A DNA stretch of 64,000 bases from Syngnathus acus (taxonomy: Eukaryota > Chordata > Actinopteri > Syngnathiformes > Syngnathidae). Position 1 is the stretch's first letter. The number at the start of each line of letters is the position of its first letter. Below the pieces are notes generated by a model. It ran no database searches. It was not told the origin of the DNA and was given only the letters and a program-made list of their open reading frames with translations. A program made the position numbers and the translations under genes. The stretch is taken from NCBI RefSeq assembly GCF_901709675.1, contig NC_051094.1, positions 7,868,501 through 7,932,500 on the forward strand, in the 5' to 3' direction. Below are positions 11,078 to 22,300 of the stretch, piece by piece.

Positions 11078-13210
11078 CAACTAGAATGTGCAATTTCTGG
11101 AGAAATTGCGTGTGAAGGCGAAATGTATGAATAACTTCTTCGGGGAATGCTGCCGAATGACGTTGAAACGTGTTGAATTACTTGAGAAATGTAGAAATTT
11201 TGGAGAATTTGTGTTGAATTTCAAAATAAAAGATGTGAAGTTTTTGGTAAGTGGGAAGTTGTGGAATAGGTAGGCAAAAGATGAACAGTTGAAAGTTGGA
11301 ATGGGTTGAATCGGTTGAAAAATGTAGAAATGAGAAGGGAAAAAGGAATTGGGTGTGAATTTCAAAATAAAAGATGTGAGGTTTTTGGGAAGTTGTGGAA
11401 TAGGTAGAAAAATGATGAACAGTTGAAAGTTGGAATGGGTTGAATCGGTTGAAAAATGTAGAAATGAGAAGGGAAAAAGGAATTTGGTGTGAATTTCAAA
11501 ATAAAAGATGTGAAGTTTTTGGTAAGTGGGAAGTTGTGGAATAGGTAGAAAAATGATGAACAGTTGAAAGTTGGAATGGGTTGAATCGGTTGAAAAATGT
11601 AGAAATGAGATGGGGAAAAGGAATTGGGTGTGAATTTCAAAATAAAAGATGTGAAGTTTTTGGTAAGTGGGAAGTTGTGGAATAGGTAGAAAAATGATGA
11701 ACAGTTGAAAGTTGGAATGGGTTGAATCGGTTGAAAAATGTAGAAATGAGAAGGGAAAAAGGAATTGGGTGTGAATTTCAAAATAAAAGATGTGAAGTTT
11801 TTGGGAAGTTGTGGAATAGGTAGAAAAATGATGAACAGTTGAAAGTTGGAATGGGTTGAATCGGTTGAAAAATGTAGAAATGAGAAGGGAAAAAGGAAAT
11901 ATTGGAGAATTGGGTGTGAATTTCAAAATAAAAGATGTGAAGTTTTTGGGAAGTGGGAAGTTGTGGAATAGGTAGGCAAAAGATGAACAGTTGAAAGTTG
12001 GAATGGGTTGAATCGGTTGAAAAATGTAGAAATGAGAAGGGAAAAAGGAATTGGGTGTGAATTTCAAAATAAAAGATGTGAAGTTTTTGGTAAGTGGGAA
12101 GTTGTGGAATAGGTAGAAAAATGATGAACAGTTGAAAGTTGGAATGGGTTGAATCGGTTGAAAAATGTAGAAATGAGAAGGGAAAAAGGAATTGGGTGTG
12201 AATTTCAAAATAAAAGATGTGAAGTTTTTGGGAAGTTGTGGAATAGGTAGAAAAATGATGAACAGTTGAAAGTTGGAATGGGTTGAATCGGTTGAAAAAT
12301 GTAGAAATGAGAAGGGAAAAAGGAATTTGGTGTGAATTTCAAAATAAAAGATGTGAAGTTTTTGGTAAGTGGGAAGTTGTGGAATAGGTAGGCAAAAGAT
12401 GAACAGTTGAAAGTTGGAATGGGTTGAATCGGTTGAAAAATGTAGAAATGAGAAGGGAAAAAGGAAATATTGGAGAATTGGGTGTGAATTTCAAAATAAA
12501 AGATGTGAAGTTTTTGGTAAGTGGGAAGTTGTGGAATAGGTAGGCAAAAGATGAACAGTTGAAAGTTGGAATGGGTTGAATCGGTTGAAAAATGTAGAAA
12601 TTAGAGTAGAAAAACGGAATTTTAGAGAATTTTGGTTGAATTTCAAAATAAAAGATGTGAAGTTTTTGGTAAGTGGGAAGTTGTGGAATAGGTAGGCAAA
12701 AGATGAACAGTTGAAAGTTGGAATGGGTTGAATCGGTTGAAAAATGTAGAAATTAGAGTAGAAAAACGGAATTTTAGAGAATTTTGGTTGAATTTCAAAA
12801 TAAAAGATGTGAAGTTTTTGGTAAGTGGGAAGTTGTGGAATAGGTAGGCAAAAAGATGAACAGTTGAAAGTTGGAATGGGTTGAATCGGTTGAAAAATGT
12901 AGAAATGAGAGGTGAAAAACGAAATTTTGTGAAATGTCGAATGTGACATTAAGAATGAATGGGGAAAAATTTGTCGGAATTCTGGGAATTTTGCGAAAAC
13001 GGAAAATTTTCGGAACGAGAAAAATGGAAGCCACCCTTTCGTGAATATTTGGAATACGTGAAAAGTGGAATGGAGTGAATCGGATGAATTTTGTGGAAGA
13101 AGAAGCGGGACAGAAAAGTGAGGAGAATAAAATAGAAGAATAATAATAATAATAATAATAAAGTGAAAAAGTAGAATAACATATGTGTGAAGGCCATCGC
13201 CTTCACACAA
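11078..13210. repeat. 2.1-kb composite repeat element with 12-copy minisatellite core
   Basis: The core at about 11215-12930 holds 12 tandem copies of a 133-152-bp unit. Each copy carries GAACAGTTGAAAGTTGGAAT followed by GGGTTGAATCGG, at about 11283, 11415, 11560, 11697, 11833, 11983, 12126, 12259, 12399, 12552, 12704 and 12857. Units differ by short indels (TTGGTAAGTGGG versus TTGGG) and by AGGCAAAAG versus AGAAAAATG. The flanks are diverged, non-tandem relatives of the unit. The left end has a perfect 8-bp-arm palindrome at 11091-11108 and then GTGTGAAGGCG. The right end has a (TAA)n tract at 13138-13161 and an 11-bp-arm hairpin at 13184-13209 built from the same GTGTGAAGGC word. This suggests one mobile-element-like unit. 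The long minus-strand open frames through it are a by-product of unit length and composition. Confidence 0.8.
13184..13209. repeat. Terminal hairpin of the composite repeat
   Basis: TGTGTGAAGGC at 13184-13194 and its exact complement GCCTTCACACA at 13199-13209, separated by a 4-base loop. It is the last recognisable part of the element before CpG-rich unique sequence. Confidence 0.8.
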
Positions 13211-13660
13211 TGACGGACATGCACGTAGTGACCTTCACGAGTGCAGCTTGGCGTCGACGACACACGACATGCACGTCGCATGTTAACACGTTATCACCGG
13301 CGAAATAAAACATGACAGGTGTGCAGGGTAAATGAAATGACACAAACCGGTCAGGCTGCCATTCTAGCTAGCTGGACGCTAGCTGTACGCACCTTTCAAC
13401 GGATTCCCAGCGTCTCTCCGGCTCGGCTCATAGGGGCTGTGTGGAGCCTCGAAACGGATCCGTGAAACGGGGGACGTCGGTTGCGTGATGATGCTGGTGT
13501 GGAGGTATCAGTGCACGATAACGATGTTGTTCCACTTCATTGACGTGGATCGGATCATTTCCTTTCCTCCTGCGTCTTGATCGTCTTCCGCGTTGAGGTG
13601 ACAGCGACGTGACGTCACGTCTCGGTCCCGCCCCCACACTTGCGCTTAACAATTGGCCTC
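13211..13660 (-). promoter_or_regulatory. ccser1: Probable ccser1 CpG-rich promoter and non-coding first exon
   Basis: This stretch is visibly richer in G+C and CpG than its AT-rich surroundings and lies upstream of ccser1 on the minus strand. On that strand a good donor (AAAG then GTGCGT) falls at 13392/13393, so a non-coding exon could run from about 13393 to about 13600 and splice to the acceptor at 7823. The gap between this exon and the start-codon exon would be a 5.6-kb intron. No transcript evidence is available, and the transcription start is not defined by the sequence. A second GC-rich patch at 10900-11040 could be an alternative promoter. Confidence 0.5.
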
Positions 13661-13699
13661 GTGTAGGTAGACTGATTGACAGGTGAGGCCATCTGAACA

Positions 13700-14330
13700 A
13701 GAATATCATATTAAAAATATCAGCATTAGTAACATAATTAAATGTATATTATACAGTGGTAGTAATAATATTTGCAAGTCAAATTATACTGTCATACTCA
13801 AGAGTTATAAGGTATGTGTTGTACTCATTCCAATGTGTAAAATATCATATTAAAAATATTACAATGTATTATACCCATTCAACCAACTATAAGTACTGTA
13901 AATGTAGTCATACTATGATTTAATATTGACAGTGCTGATATGAATGTATTGTACATTGTATAAATGTAATTAGATTCAAAACTAACAAATTCATTATATA
14001 TCATCCAATAAATGCAATTAAATCTATCCTATACAATAATATAACAGCAATATAAGTGTAGCCATAGTACTGTAATATCATTAAATGTATTACACTTAGA
14101 ATATAATTAATATAAAGTAATTACACATATCACACTAATTAAAATAAAAGCATTGTATTTAAATTTAGATCATGAGATCCAAGTCTTCAGCTGCATAAGA
14201 AATGTCAAGTTGCATTAATCGTACAAAACTAATTATACTAACATTAACACAGAATCTATTTACCCTATTACTCCATGTAATCTTAATGCCACTCTAAAAC
14301 TTCACTTTTCTACTCATTATATTTTACTCC
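13700..14330. other. AT-rich spacer between ccser1 and trim36
   Basis: Very AT-rich, dense in TAATAT, ATTATA and AATATT words and lacking open frames. It separates the ccser1 promoter from the 3' end of trim36. A short C run follows at about 14331-14339. No gene or regulatory site could be recognised. Confidence 0.6.
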
Positions 14331-14373
14331 CCCCCCCCAACAAGAAACCACAACCATTTTTAATAAAAACAAG

Positions 14374-14379
14374 TTTATT
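14374..14379 (-). terminator. trim36: Candidate trim36 polyadenylation signal
   Basis: TTTATT on the plus strand is AATAAA on the minus strand, 2.0 kb after the trim36 stop. Just downstream on the minus strand is a GU-rich stretch (TGGTTGTGGTTTCTTG) and then a G run, a typical downstream element. An alternative AATAAA is at 14909-14914. Confidence 0.5.
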
Positions 14380-16382
14380 TGACGACATCCCAACACATAC
14401 ACGCGCGAGTCCAGCCAAGAATAATTCTACTCACATTTACATCACACATACAGTAATTGTACCCATCACCTCCAGCAACTTGAGGAAAATACTTGAAAAA
14501 TTAATTTGACAAATTTAACATTATTGTTAACTACCAACAGTGCAAATTAGTCTCAGTCTAAGCAAAGCTAGCTATTTTTCCACTGAAATATTATTGCACT
14601 CAGTTAGGTACATACAAGTGTTACTGACATGCGGCATGCTAGCTTTACTTTATATTAGCTTGCCTGCAATTTTGGTTATAAATTTGACTTGATTTGACTT
14701 TACACCCAAAAACAAAAACAGGGAACACAAAGACATTCGGCTGTTGTTTACATTCCGCCAGTGAAAGCTGCCCTGTCAGTCTTTAAATGCATAGAGATTT
14801 AGTTTTTTTGGATCAAGTTTGCAACTGTTGTGGAATTGAAATAAAATGAAAAATGCTTTTTTTCACGATGTAAGACTGGAGAGTTCAAACGTAAGAAGCT
14901 TGATTCTATTTATTTGTAATGAACCAATAATACATGTACATAAGATTAAAAGGGAATTACGTTGAAATAGGACTTTACAGTAGTCAGAACAGATTACAAC
15001 ACACTTGCACAGAAAACAACCCTGCTCTTGAGTGATATGAAAGTGGACGTTTCCAGTGTACAGTTTATACTTATAACCACACAATATTATGTATATAAAA
15101 CCTGACATCAAAAGAGAAGGCATGTTGAAGGCGAACACACTGAACGTGACTTAAACAAAATGGTGGATCTGCAAATATTTACCCAAAAAAAAAAAAAAAA
15201 ATCCAGGCTTAACAGCAAGGAGGTAGGTCATATATTTAAGCAAAGCACCAATGGTACCAGAAGACCCTTCTGAAATAAAAACTAACCATTAAGTGTCCGT
15301 GTTGCTACCCAATATCTAATTTCCCAAACGTCAATTGCCCTTGAGTGAGTGTAAACTGTGATCGCAACATTGAAGAAAGTCAACGATGCGTTTCAAAGGC
15401 TGCTCGGTTGCACCAGATTTTCCTTTGTGTGAAGGCGGAAACAGGCTGGATGGGTATATCGTGTTCACATTCTGACAAAAGTGAGTGATGCCCATATGCA
15501 AAGTGAAGGACACAAATGTGCTAGGTAGTGATACAGTGTCTGAAGAAAGAGTTAAAAACAAAAAAAAGTGCAAAAAGTGTTTTCAGTGATGGGGGGGAAA
15601 AAAAAGTCAGGTGTTATAAATTGAACCAGAGTGCATGTTTCAAAACAATTGTGCAACTATATCAGAGAATTGTTGAGCAAACAAATGAACCGGAAGGCAC
15701 GGAGGAGCTAGCACTAAAAGATTCGCTACGAAGGCTTTCTCCCATCAGGTCCACTAAGACAAAAAGATTCAGCTGCTACACAACAGTCAATCATGTGCTC
15801 AATTATTACACGTCAAGAGCAGGTTCCCTCCAAATAAACATACCGTATATGAATTAAACATTAAGAACACAACCGACAACCCAAATAAAAAGTTTACTCA
15901 CAGGCCCAAATTTGGGAAATCCTGCTCTGGAGTCAGATGACTTAAGCATTTGTTAAATGCAAAATACTTAAAACGGCTGCTGACTAATAAAGCAGCTAAA
16001 TTGAACAATTAAAAAAACAAACTTTGGTACAATATTACACATCTCATTGCTTCGTACGAGGAACGATAATAAAATCGTGTCATATATTAGTGTTGATCAG
16101 ATCAATTAGACAGACCAAGACCGCTGATCTAAGCCACCTCAGCGGGCCTGGAGAACTCTAGAATCAGACTCTAGAGTCTGTATCATATTAGTGTTGTCAT
16201 AACATACCAGCTCAGGTTTCACAGTTGGATGTTTCACAGTCGATCAAATCTGACGGGGAAAAAAAAAAAACTATTTGGACCAAAGACCCTGATTGAAGCC
16301 ACCTCAACCTTCCTACCACATACCATGCTAAAGTACACTTGCCAAAAGGTGCAAATAGAGAGCAGACCACGGCCAGTCGCCC
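14380..16382 (-). other. trim36: Probable trim36 3' UTR
   Basis: About 2 kb between the trim36 stop codon and the candidate poly(A) signal, with no protein-like open frame. It contains a 16-bp perfect palindrome at 16165-16180 and a diverged direct duplication (about 16113-16145 versus 16279-16310). The extent is inferred from the poly(A) signal alone. Confidence 0.45.
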
Positions 16383-19300
16383 TCAGAAGGTGAGCCTCTT
16401 GGCGGTGACAAACTCCTCCAGCTGGACCTTGCCGCCGCCCATGAGGCCGAACGCCGGGTACATGATCCCCGAGCAGTCCACTTGCCTCTCGTAGAGGCAG
16501 CGCATGCTGTCGGCGTCGTAGAAGTACACGCGGCTGGCGTCGTAATCCAGGCACACGCCCAGGCGCTGCGGCATGGGCAGCGTGCGGTTGCCCGGGTCGC
16601 CCGAGGAGGTGGCGGCAGTGGCAGATGAAGACGAGGGCGACGCCTTGGGGATAAAGAGCTTGCCCATGCCCACAGTGAGGAGGGTGAAGGGCTGCGAGAG
16701 CTCGTAGCAAGCGTCCTCACTGCCGCTGTCGTGGCCGCTGTCGTGGTCGTACCTAGATGAGAAATGGTCGTTTGACACTTTTCAAAGGTGCTGCTGATTT
16801 GGTGAGCAATGTTCACCATCCAAATATTTTTGTTCGCAATTTTTTAATAAATCTTATTTTAGTCATGTGAATATGGGTCTTAAGAAATACTGTTTTAAAA
16901 GTAATTGCACAGTAAAGAAAAAATATTACTGGAATTTAAGCTCTTTAAAACTTGATACTGCTTTTTACATCACACGCTCAGTTCGGAGCTTCACCGGTAA
17001 GATTGTGTTGTGTTGCAAAAGCTCGACCGTGCAGCGCGACTGGAAAGTACCTCGGGCTGCTAGTGTCCCTCGGGTTGTGAAACCATTCCAGCAGCTTTGT
17101 GTCCGAGGCCACGCCCACTTTGACCAAGTACGACTGCGGCTCTACTTTGAAGGCCCAGTAGTGTCTGCAAAACATCAAACATTTGAAATATTAACCAGAA
17201 TTAGTACACATTCAACAGCTTGAATAGAATTAAAAAATGAAACAGTTTTTGTCACACTATCAATTGAATGCTGTTCCTTCTGTTACCTACTTTGTCCATC
17301 TGATGGCAGTATAAGACAGATAGCAACAGTATACTGTTCAATGAAATCCCATTGAGGTCAAGACGAGACAATCGGATTACGGAAAAATAAATCGGCAGAA
17401 TGACTTTCATCTTCACTCATCTCAAGATACTACTCTATTCTTATGTGAAAAATGAAAACACTAAAATGCATCTCTCAAAAGGGTTTGTGTCCTAGCCACC
17501 ATCATAATAAACAACAAACCGTGTGTGCTGTAACGTACCTTCCCTGAGAGATGCCCGTGTCGCCAATAATGTAGTCCAGGCTGACGTAGCTGCCCGTCTG
17601 CACGCGGTCGGCAGCGAGCAGGAAGGCCACGCCGGCCACACTCTCCACTGCATCCCGCCTCTTGTTGAGCACCAGGCGCTCCATGCAGAAGCCACACTTG
17701 TCATTGAACAGGAAGTCGAAGGCTGTGCGTAGAGAGTAGGGCTGTCACTATCCAATATTTTTAGGATCAATTCTTCTGAATAATCCAATAAAATTTGAAA
17801 GAAAGAATTGATTGTTCAAAATACTTAAATTTGGATACAGTTCTACGATCAGAAAATTGTCTATTGAACGTTGTGCTTTTAAATTGCATTATTTTGAATG
17901 CCAAAACAAAATGTTTTCTATTTCCAAAATCCCCATCCAAAAAAAAATCTCATCAAACCCTAATAAGAGATTTTTGTGATCATCTCCAATGCTGAGCCTT
18001 CACTATGTGTACATGCCAAAAGTGGACACATGAGGGCGCTGGAATACAAAAGAGTCACTAGGTCGGCTTACTACTCCCTCAAGAAATGTAATCACAATGT
18101 GTAGCTAAACTCCTCATTTGGATGGAATTAATTAGCTTCTATAAATAGTTAGTAGGCCAACATCATGACATCATGCCATAATGTTCGTTCAACCTTTTGC
18201 ATGGAAGGGCAATATGGGGTCTACTCCAGGGAGGACACGCTCATTTATGGGCCTGGGAAGTCCTTAGAACAACTGGGGCATAATAATTCTTCTAACATCT
18301 GCCTGCACACCAAAGCAGAGCTACATTTATAATGACATGAATTGAAGTTGACGTCTACCTGACAATAGTGTCAAGGGGATAGCGCAGGCTAAATTTGGCT
18401 CCTCCGCCAACATACAACAATCCTAGTCTCTCGAGTCCAAGATTCTGACTCTGTGTGTGTTCTCTGGCTTCAAATTCCTCATTAGTGATGCACATTGAAT
18501 CCTTCAACAGAGCACAGGAATGAAGATGTCCCAATCACAACACGTGTCCAAATTAAAATCCAAGCCAAGTGACTGTCCCAAATTGTGTTGGGTGGAAAGC
18601 ACTCTCAGCCAGAGAAGCTAGTGAACAACTTTTTGTGAAAAAAGGACTGATCAGGACTGTTTGTGGCTGGCATTTGAGTCCATCTGTTTGCACTGTTTGA
18701 CAAGAAGGAAGCTGTAGTCTTCCACATTACCATCTCACACTAGCTGCAGACTAAACAATTCACCCGCTCTGGTTAGATTAGTGTGAAAGACAGGCAAAAG
18801 AAAAAAAAAAAGAAAAAAGCATCACCATGGTGATCTGCCAAAACATCATTGTGCTTCATTGCCTCTATTGTGCGCCTCAGAATTGAAAACCTAAACAGCA
18901 AAGCATCTGTCATCTTTTAATCTGTCTCTAAACACAAAAACGAGGATTATCCATTCTTTTACTTATTGCTCTGGCCAAAATCACCAGGCAAGTCACTAAT
19001 CCCATGCATAATCACATTTGGAGATTTTAATCATCTGCAAACACCATTCCCAGGAAGCTCTCCAGAACACTAAAAAAAAAAACTGTATTACAATACAGAT
19101 TATAAATCATGTAAACAATGCTGGGAAGTAACAAAGTACATCAGTACTTCTGTCCATACATCTATTGGAGTACTTTTGTCACTTATGTGATAAGAGCAAT
19201 AATGCCAACTGATGTTCCTTCTTACCAGGTGCAGGGGGTGTATGGAAGGTGACCTCAGGGCTATAAGGGCTGAACACAGAGTTCCGGCAGGTGCGCACCC

Positions 19301-22300
19301 TGAATGCGTACAAGCTGTCGGGGTCCAGGCCGCACACTGTGGTGCTGGGACCGTGCAGGTGCTCCATCGCTTGCCAGGCGCAATCCTCAATATCCTCTTG
19401 GGACAGCGACTGCCTCGGGTCACCCAATCTGAAATCGGGAAATGTTTAGCTACAGGATGTACTTTTCTGCCGATGACATCAGTGCATTCAGTAAGTGTGC
19501 GGGGCCCACTTGCGGTACTCTAACACGTGCTGGTCTGTGGGTTGGTGGTCGTCAGACAGCCTCCAGAAGATGGTGGCCTCATTATAGACTCGGCTCTTGG
19601 ACAGGTCAATCATGGGGGGGTCCGGAACTGAATGAGGATGGAAGCAAATCTCGATATTAAAGAGAGGGGATCTTTAAATGAAGTCTTTTGTGGGTGGATC
19701 TACATTGCGAGTGCAAGTGCCCAATTCCCATTTAAGAACTGTCAAAACGTATTTCAGGAAGCACCAAAGGACCAAAACATTTTTTTCCATTTGTTATAGC
19801 ATTAAAATAGGTACACCATAAAATGTCATGGAGAGCACTTGAGCCGATGGAACACAAGGTTATTAGTTCCTCCCAAAATCTCAGAATGTAGCACTTTGGG
19901 CCTGAGAGCTTCCACCTAACATGTGGCCTTTATGGTGTAACAATACATAGATGTGAAAGTCTAAGTGATTGACAAATGTCATGAGAAGTGGATCTCAATG
20001 ATTCACTAAGCCTTTAATCCTGCTCAGCGATGTACTTTGCTCTACTGCGTGAACTGAAGCAAATGTATGTGCATAAGTGAATCATCTTGCATAACGCAGA
20101 TCAACTAAATCTATTATTGACTACTACTACTACTACTACTTTGATGGCAGAAATTCAAACAAACAATGCCTTTTAATTATTTCCCATGTTTGTCGCCAGT
20201 TTGCAACAAAATTGGGGCAGTGGGCCATCAGACATTTAGGTTGCTAGCAGACGGAGTGCAGCATTGCCAAGTTTTACTGCAGGGGGTTCGGATTTCTCTC
20301 CTTCCCATCATTCTTTGTTCCTGCTGCATACAGGAAACCGACTCATTTTTCACTATTCAGCCCATATTTCCTTAAGTTGGTGTCTTTACAAGAGACATGT
20401 TGGTGATAAGAAATACATAAAATTAAATAAAGAGTATGAATGAAGAAAAATAGAATTCAGTTAATGTTCTTTAGTTTGCGAGCTTGCCAAGTTATCGTTT
20501 GATTCGCAAGCCCACTGTTGACTACCCAAGTAGCATTCCTCAGTTACTATAAATGAAATTCAACTAACATCCTTCACTTATATGGCTAACAAGTTAACAG
20601 TTGACCTCCGTGTACTAACCAACCAAGTTGCATTATAGCTCGGAGGTTTTGTTTGGCTGCCATGCTAATGAGAGTAAACCCCTTGACAGAGTTACGCAAG
20701 TTGATTACAATGTGTTTAGTAGCACTACAACACAAGCACTTGAGCGTCAGCCGTCCTCACAGACGTCGGCGTTGACAGTGAATGAATAATGCAGACTGTT
20801 TCGGCATTGCTGACATAGCAAACACAGCTGAGGTCCCCCTTGGCACGCCGCCATTCTCCTTTTGAGTGGCCCCAAGTCAACAGCTGATAACCACTGACTG
20901 TGAGCAGACAGAGGCAGGATCCAAAATGTTTTGTTTCAACTCTACTTTCACTCAAGCTCAATGATATACTATAAATTGCAAAATCTAAGCTATCCAAAAA
21001 GCTAGTTGAATGCAACAAATATTACAGGACTGTTACTAATAAAAACGCTCAGTGGACCAAATTAAGGAACAAAGCGGGCCAAATGTGGCCCCCAGCCAGA
21101 CCTTTTCCACCACTGGTTTAATGTGTCTTTCATTTGAGTTTCCTGTGAGGTGCTCTTAGCAAAGGAAATGCTGCTCTGCACTGCACTGCACTGCACTAAT
21201 TTGATTGAAGCGTTGGCAGTTGATGAGCCATTAAAGTATCTTCTGGCCAAGCATTTAAACCCTAAAAACAGTGTCCATGTGTGTTCAGGTTCCACAGAAA
21301 GCAAGTGTGTCATTTTGTGGTTTTGTGGTAAAAAGCATTCTTCATTCACATCAAGAAGTTTATTTTGGTCACTTTAAGGGCAGGTCTCTTGTGCCGTAAT
21401 GGAAGCTAGATCAGTGTCACAAGGAGGACTCTTAAAGCTCTCAAGCCATCTCTTTGTACTCCAGACAATTTGTTTTCCCATAGCCACTCATTTTGGTTAG
21501 AAGCCTTCCTCTTCACAACATGAAACCACTGGCAAGTGTAATCACCTCAATTTGTATGCACTTTTGTTCAGTGCGAACCTGCTGACCCCATTTGAACTCT
21601 AACTTAAAGAGTACCACGTAAACAGGCACCTCAGAAAACATTTCTCAGATAAAGCATGGATATTGAACACACCAGGTGTGGAGGGTACGTAAAGATAAAG
21701 AGGAAAAGTTAATCAAATTGGTCATTTGTTAGACGGTCACTTAATCAATGAGCGTGTGAACAGAAGAAAGTTACTGAATGGCAATCGGTCGGGTCAATTA
21801 CCCGATGCGGACCGAATGTGCCAAAGGTTAGACTATTCCGCTAACGATTTGTTCCTCTTCACTCCAGCGAACCGTGTTGTGTGTGTCATGTGACGTTACC
21901 TCCGCCGAAGCACAACTCTTTGAGGAGGGTCTCTTCTCTTGACGTGTCCAGCACAAACTCATCAAAACAGGCGTCAGCTGATGGGTGGAAAGTCCTTAGA
22001 GACTCTGTAGCCTTCTGGATTCTGTACACACACACACACAATCTTATACTGATATGTATTTGAGGCATTTTGTTTTCTTTCATAAGCAAGGATTAGGAAT
22101 AGTGCTAAAGTGAGAGTGGACAGTATCATGATCCCATGAGTGCAAAGGTTCTGTTCTTATCCAAAGCCGCTAATGGAGCTCAATTAACCAGCTTAAGGTT
22201 GCTTACTGCATTTGAGAACTTGCCTGCACGTGGCTTGGCATGTCACAAACTAACAAAGCCTAAGTAACTTAAAGGGTCTTAAATATATACCTGACATGCA

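Noticed and set aside
11081-12208. 375-codon minus-strand open frame with repeated FTSFILKFTPNSFFPSHFYI-like units
   Set aside because: It is the minisatellite read in one frame. The repeats stay open because of composition and unit length; neighbouring frames are also open, indels between units change the frame, and there is no promoter, splice or family evidence.
12491-13210. 239-codon minus-strand open frame
   Set aside because: Continuation of the same composite repeat into its right flank, including the (TAA)n tract and the hairpin. Not a gene.
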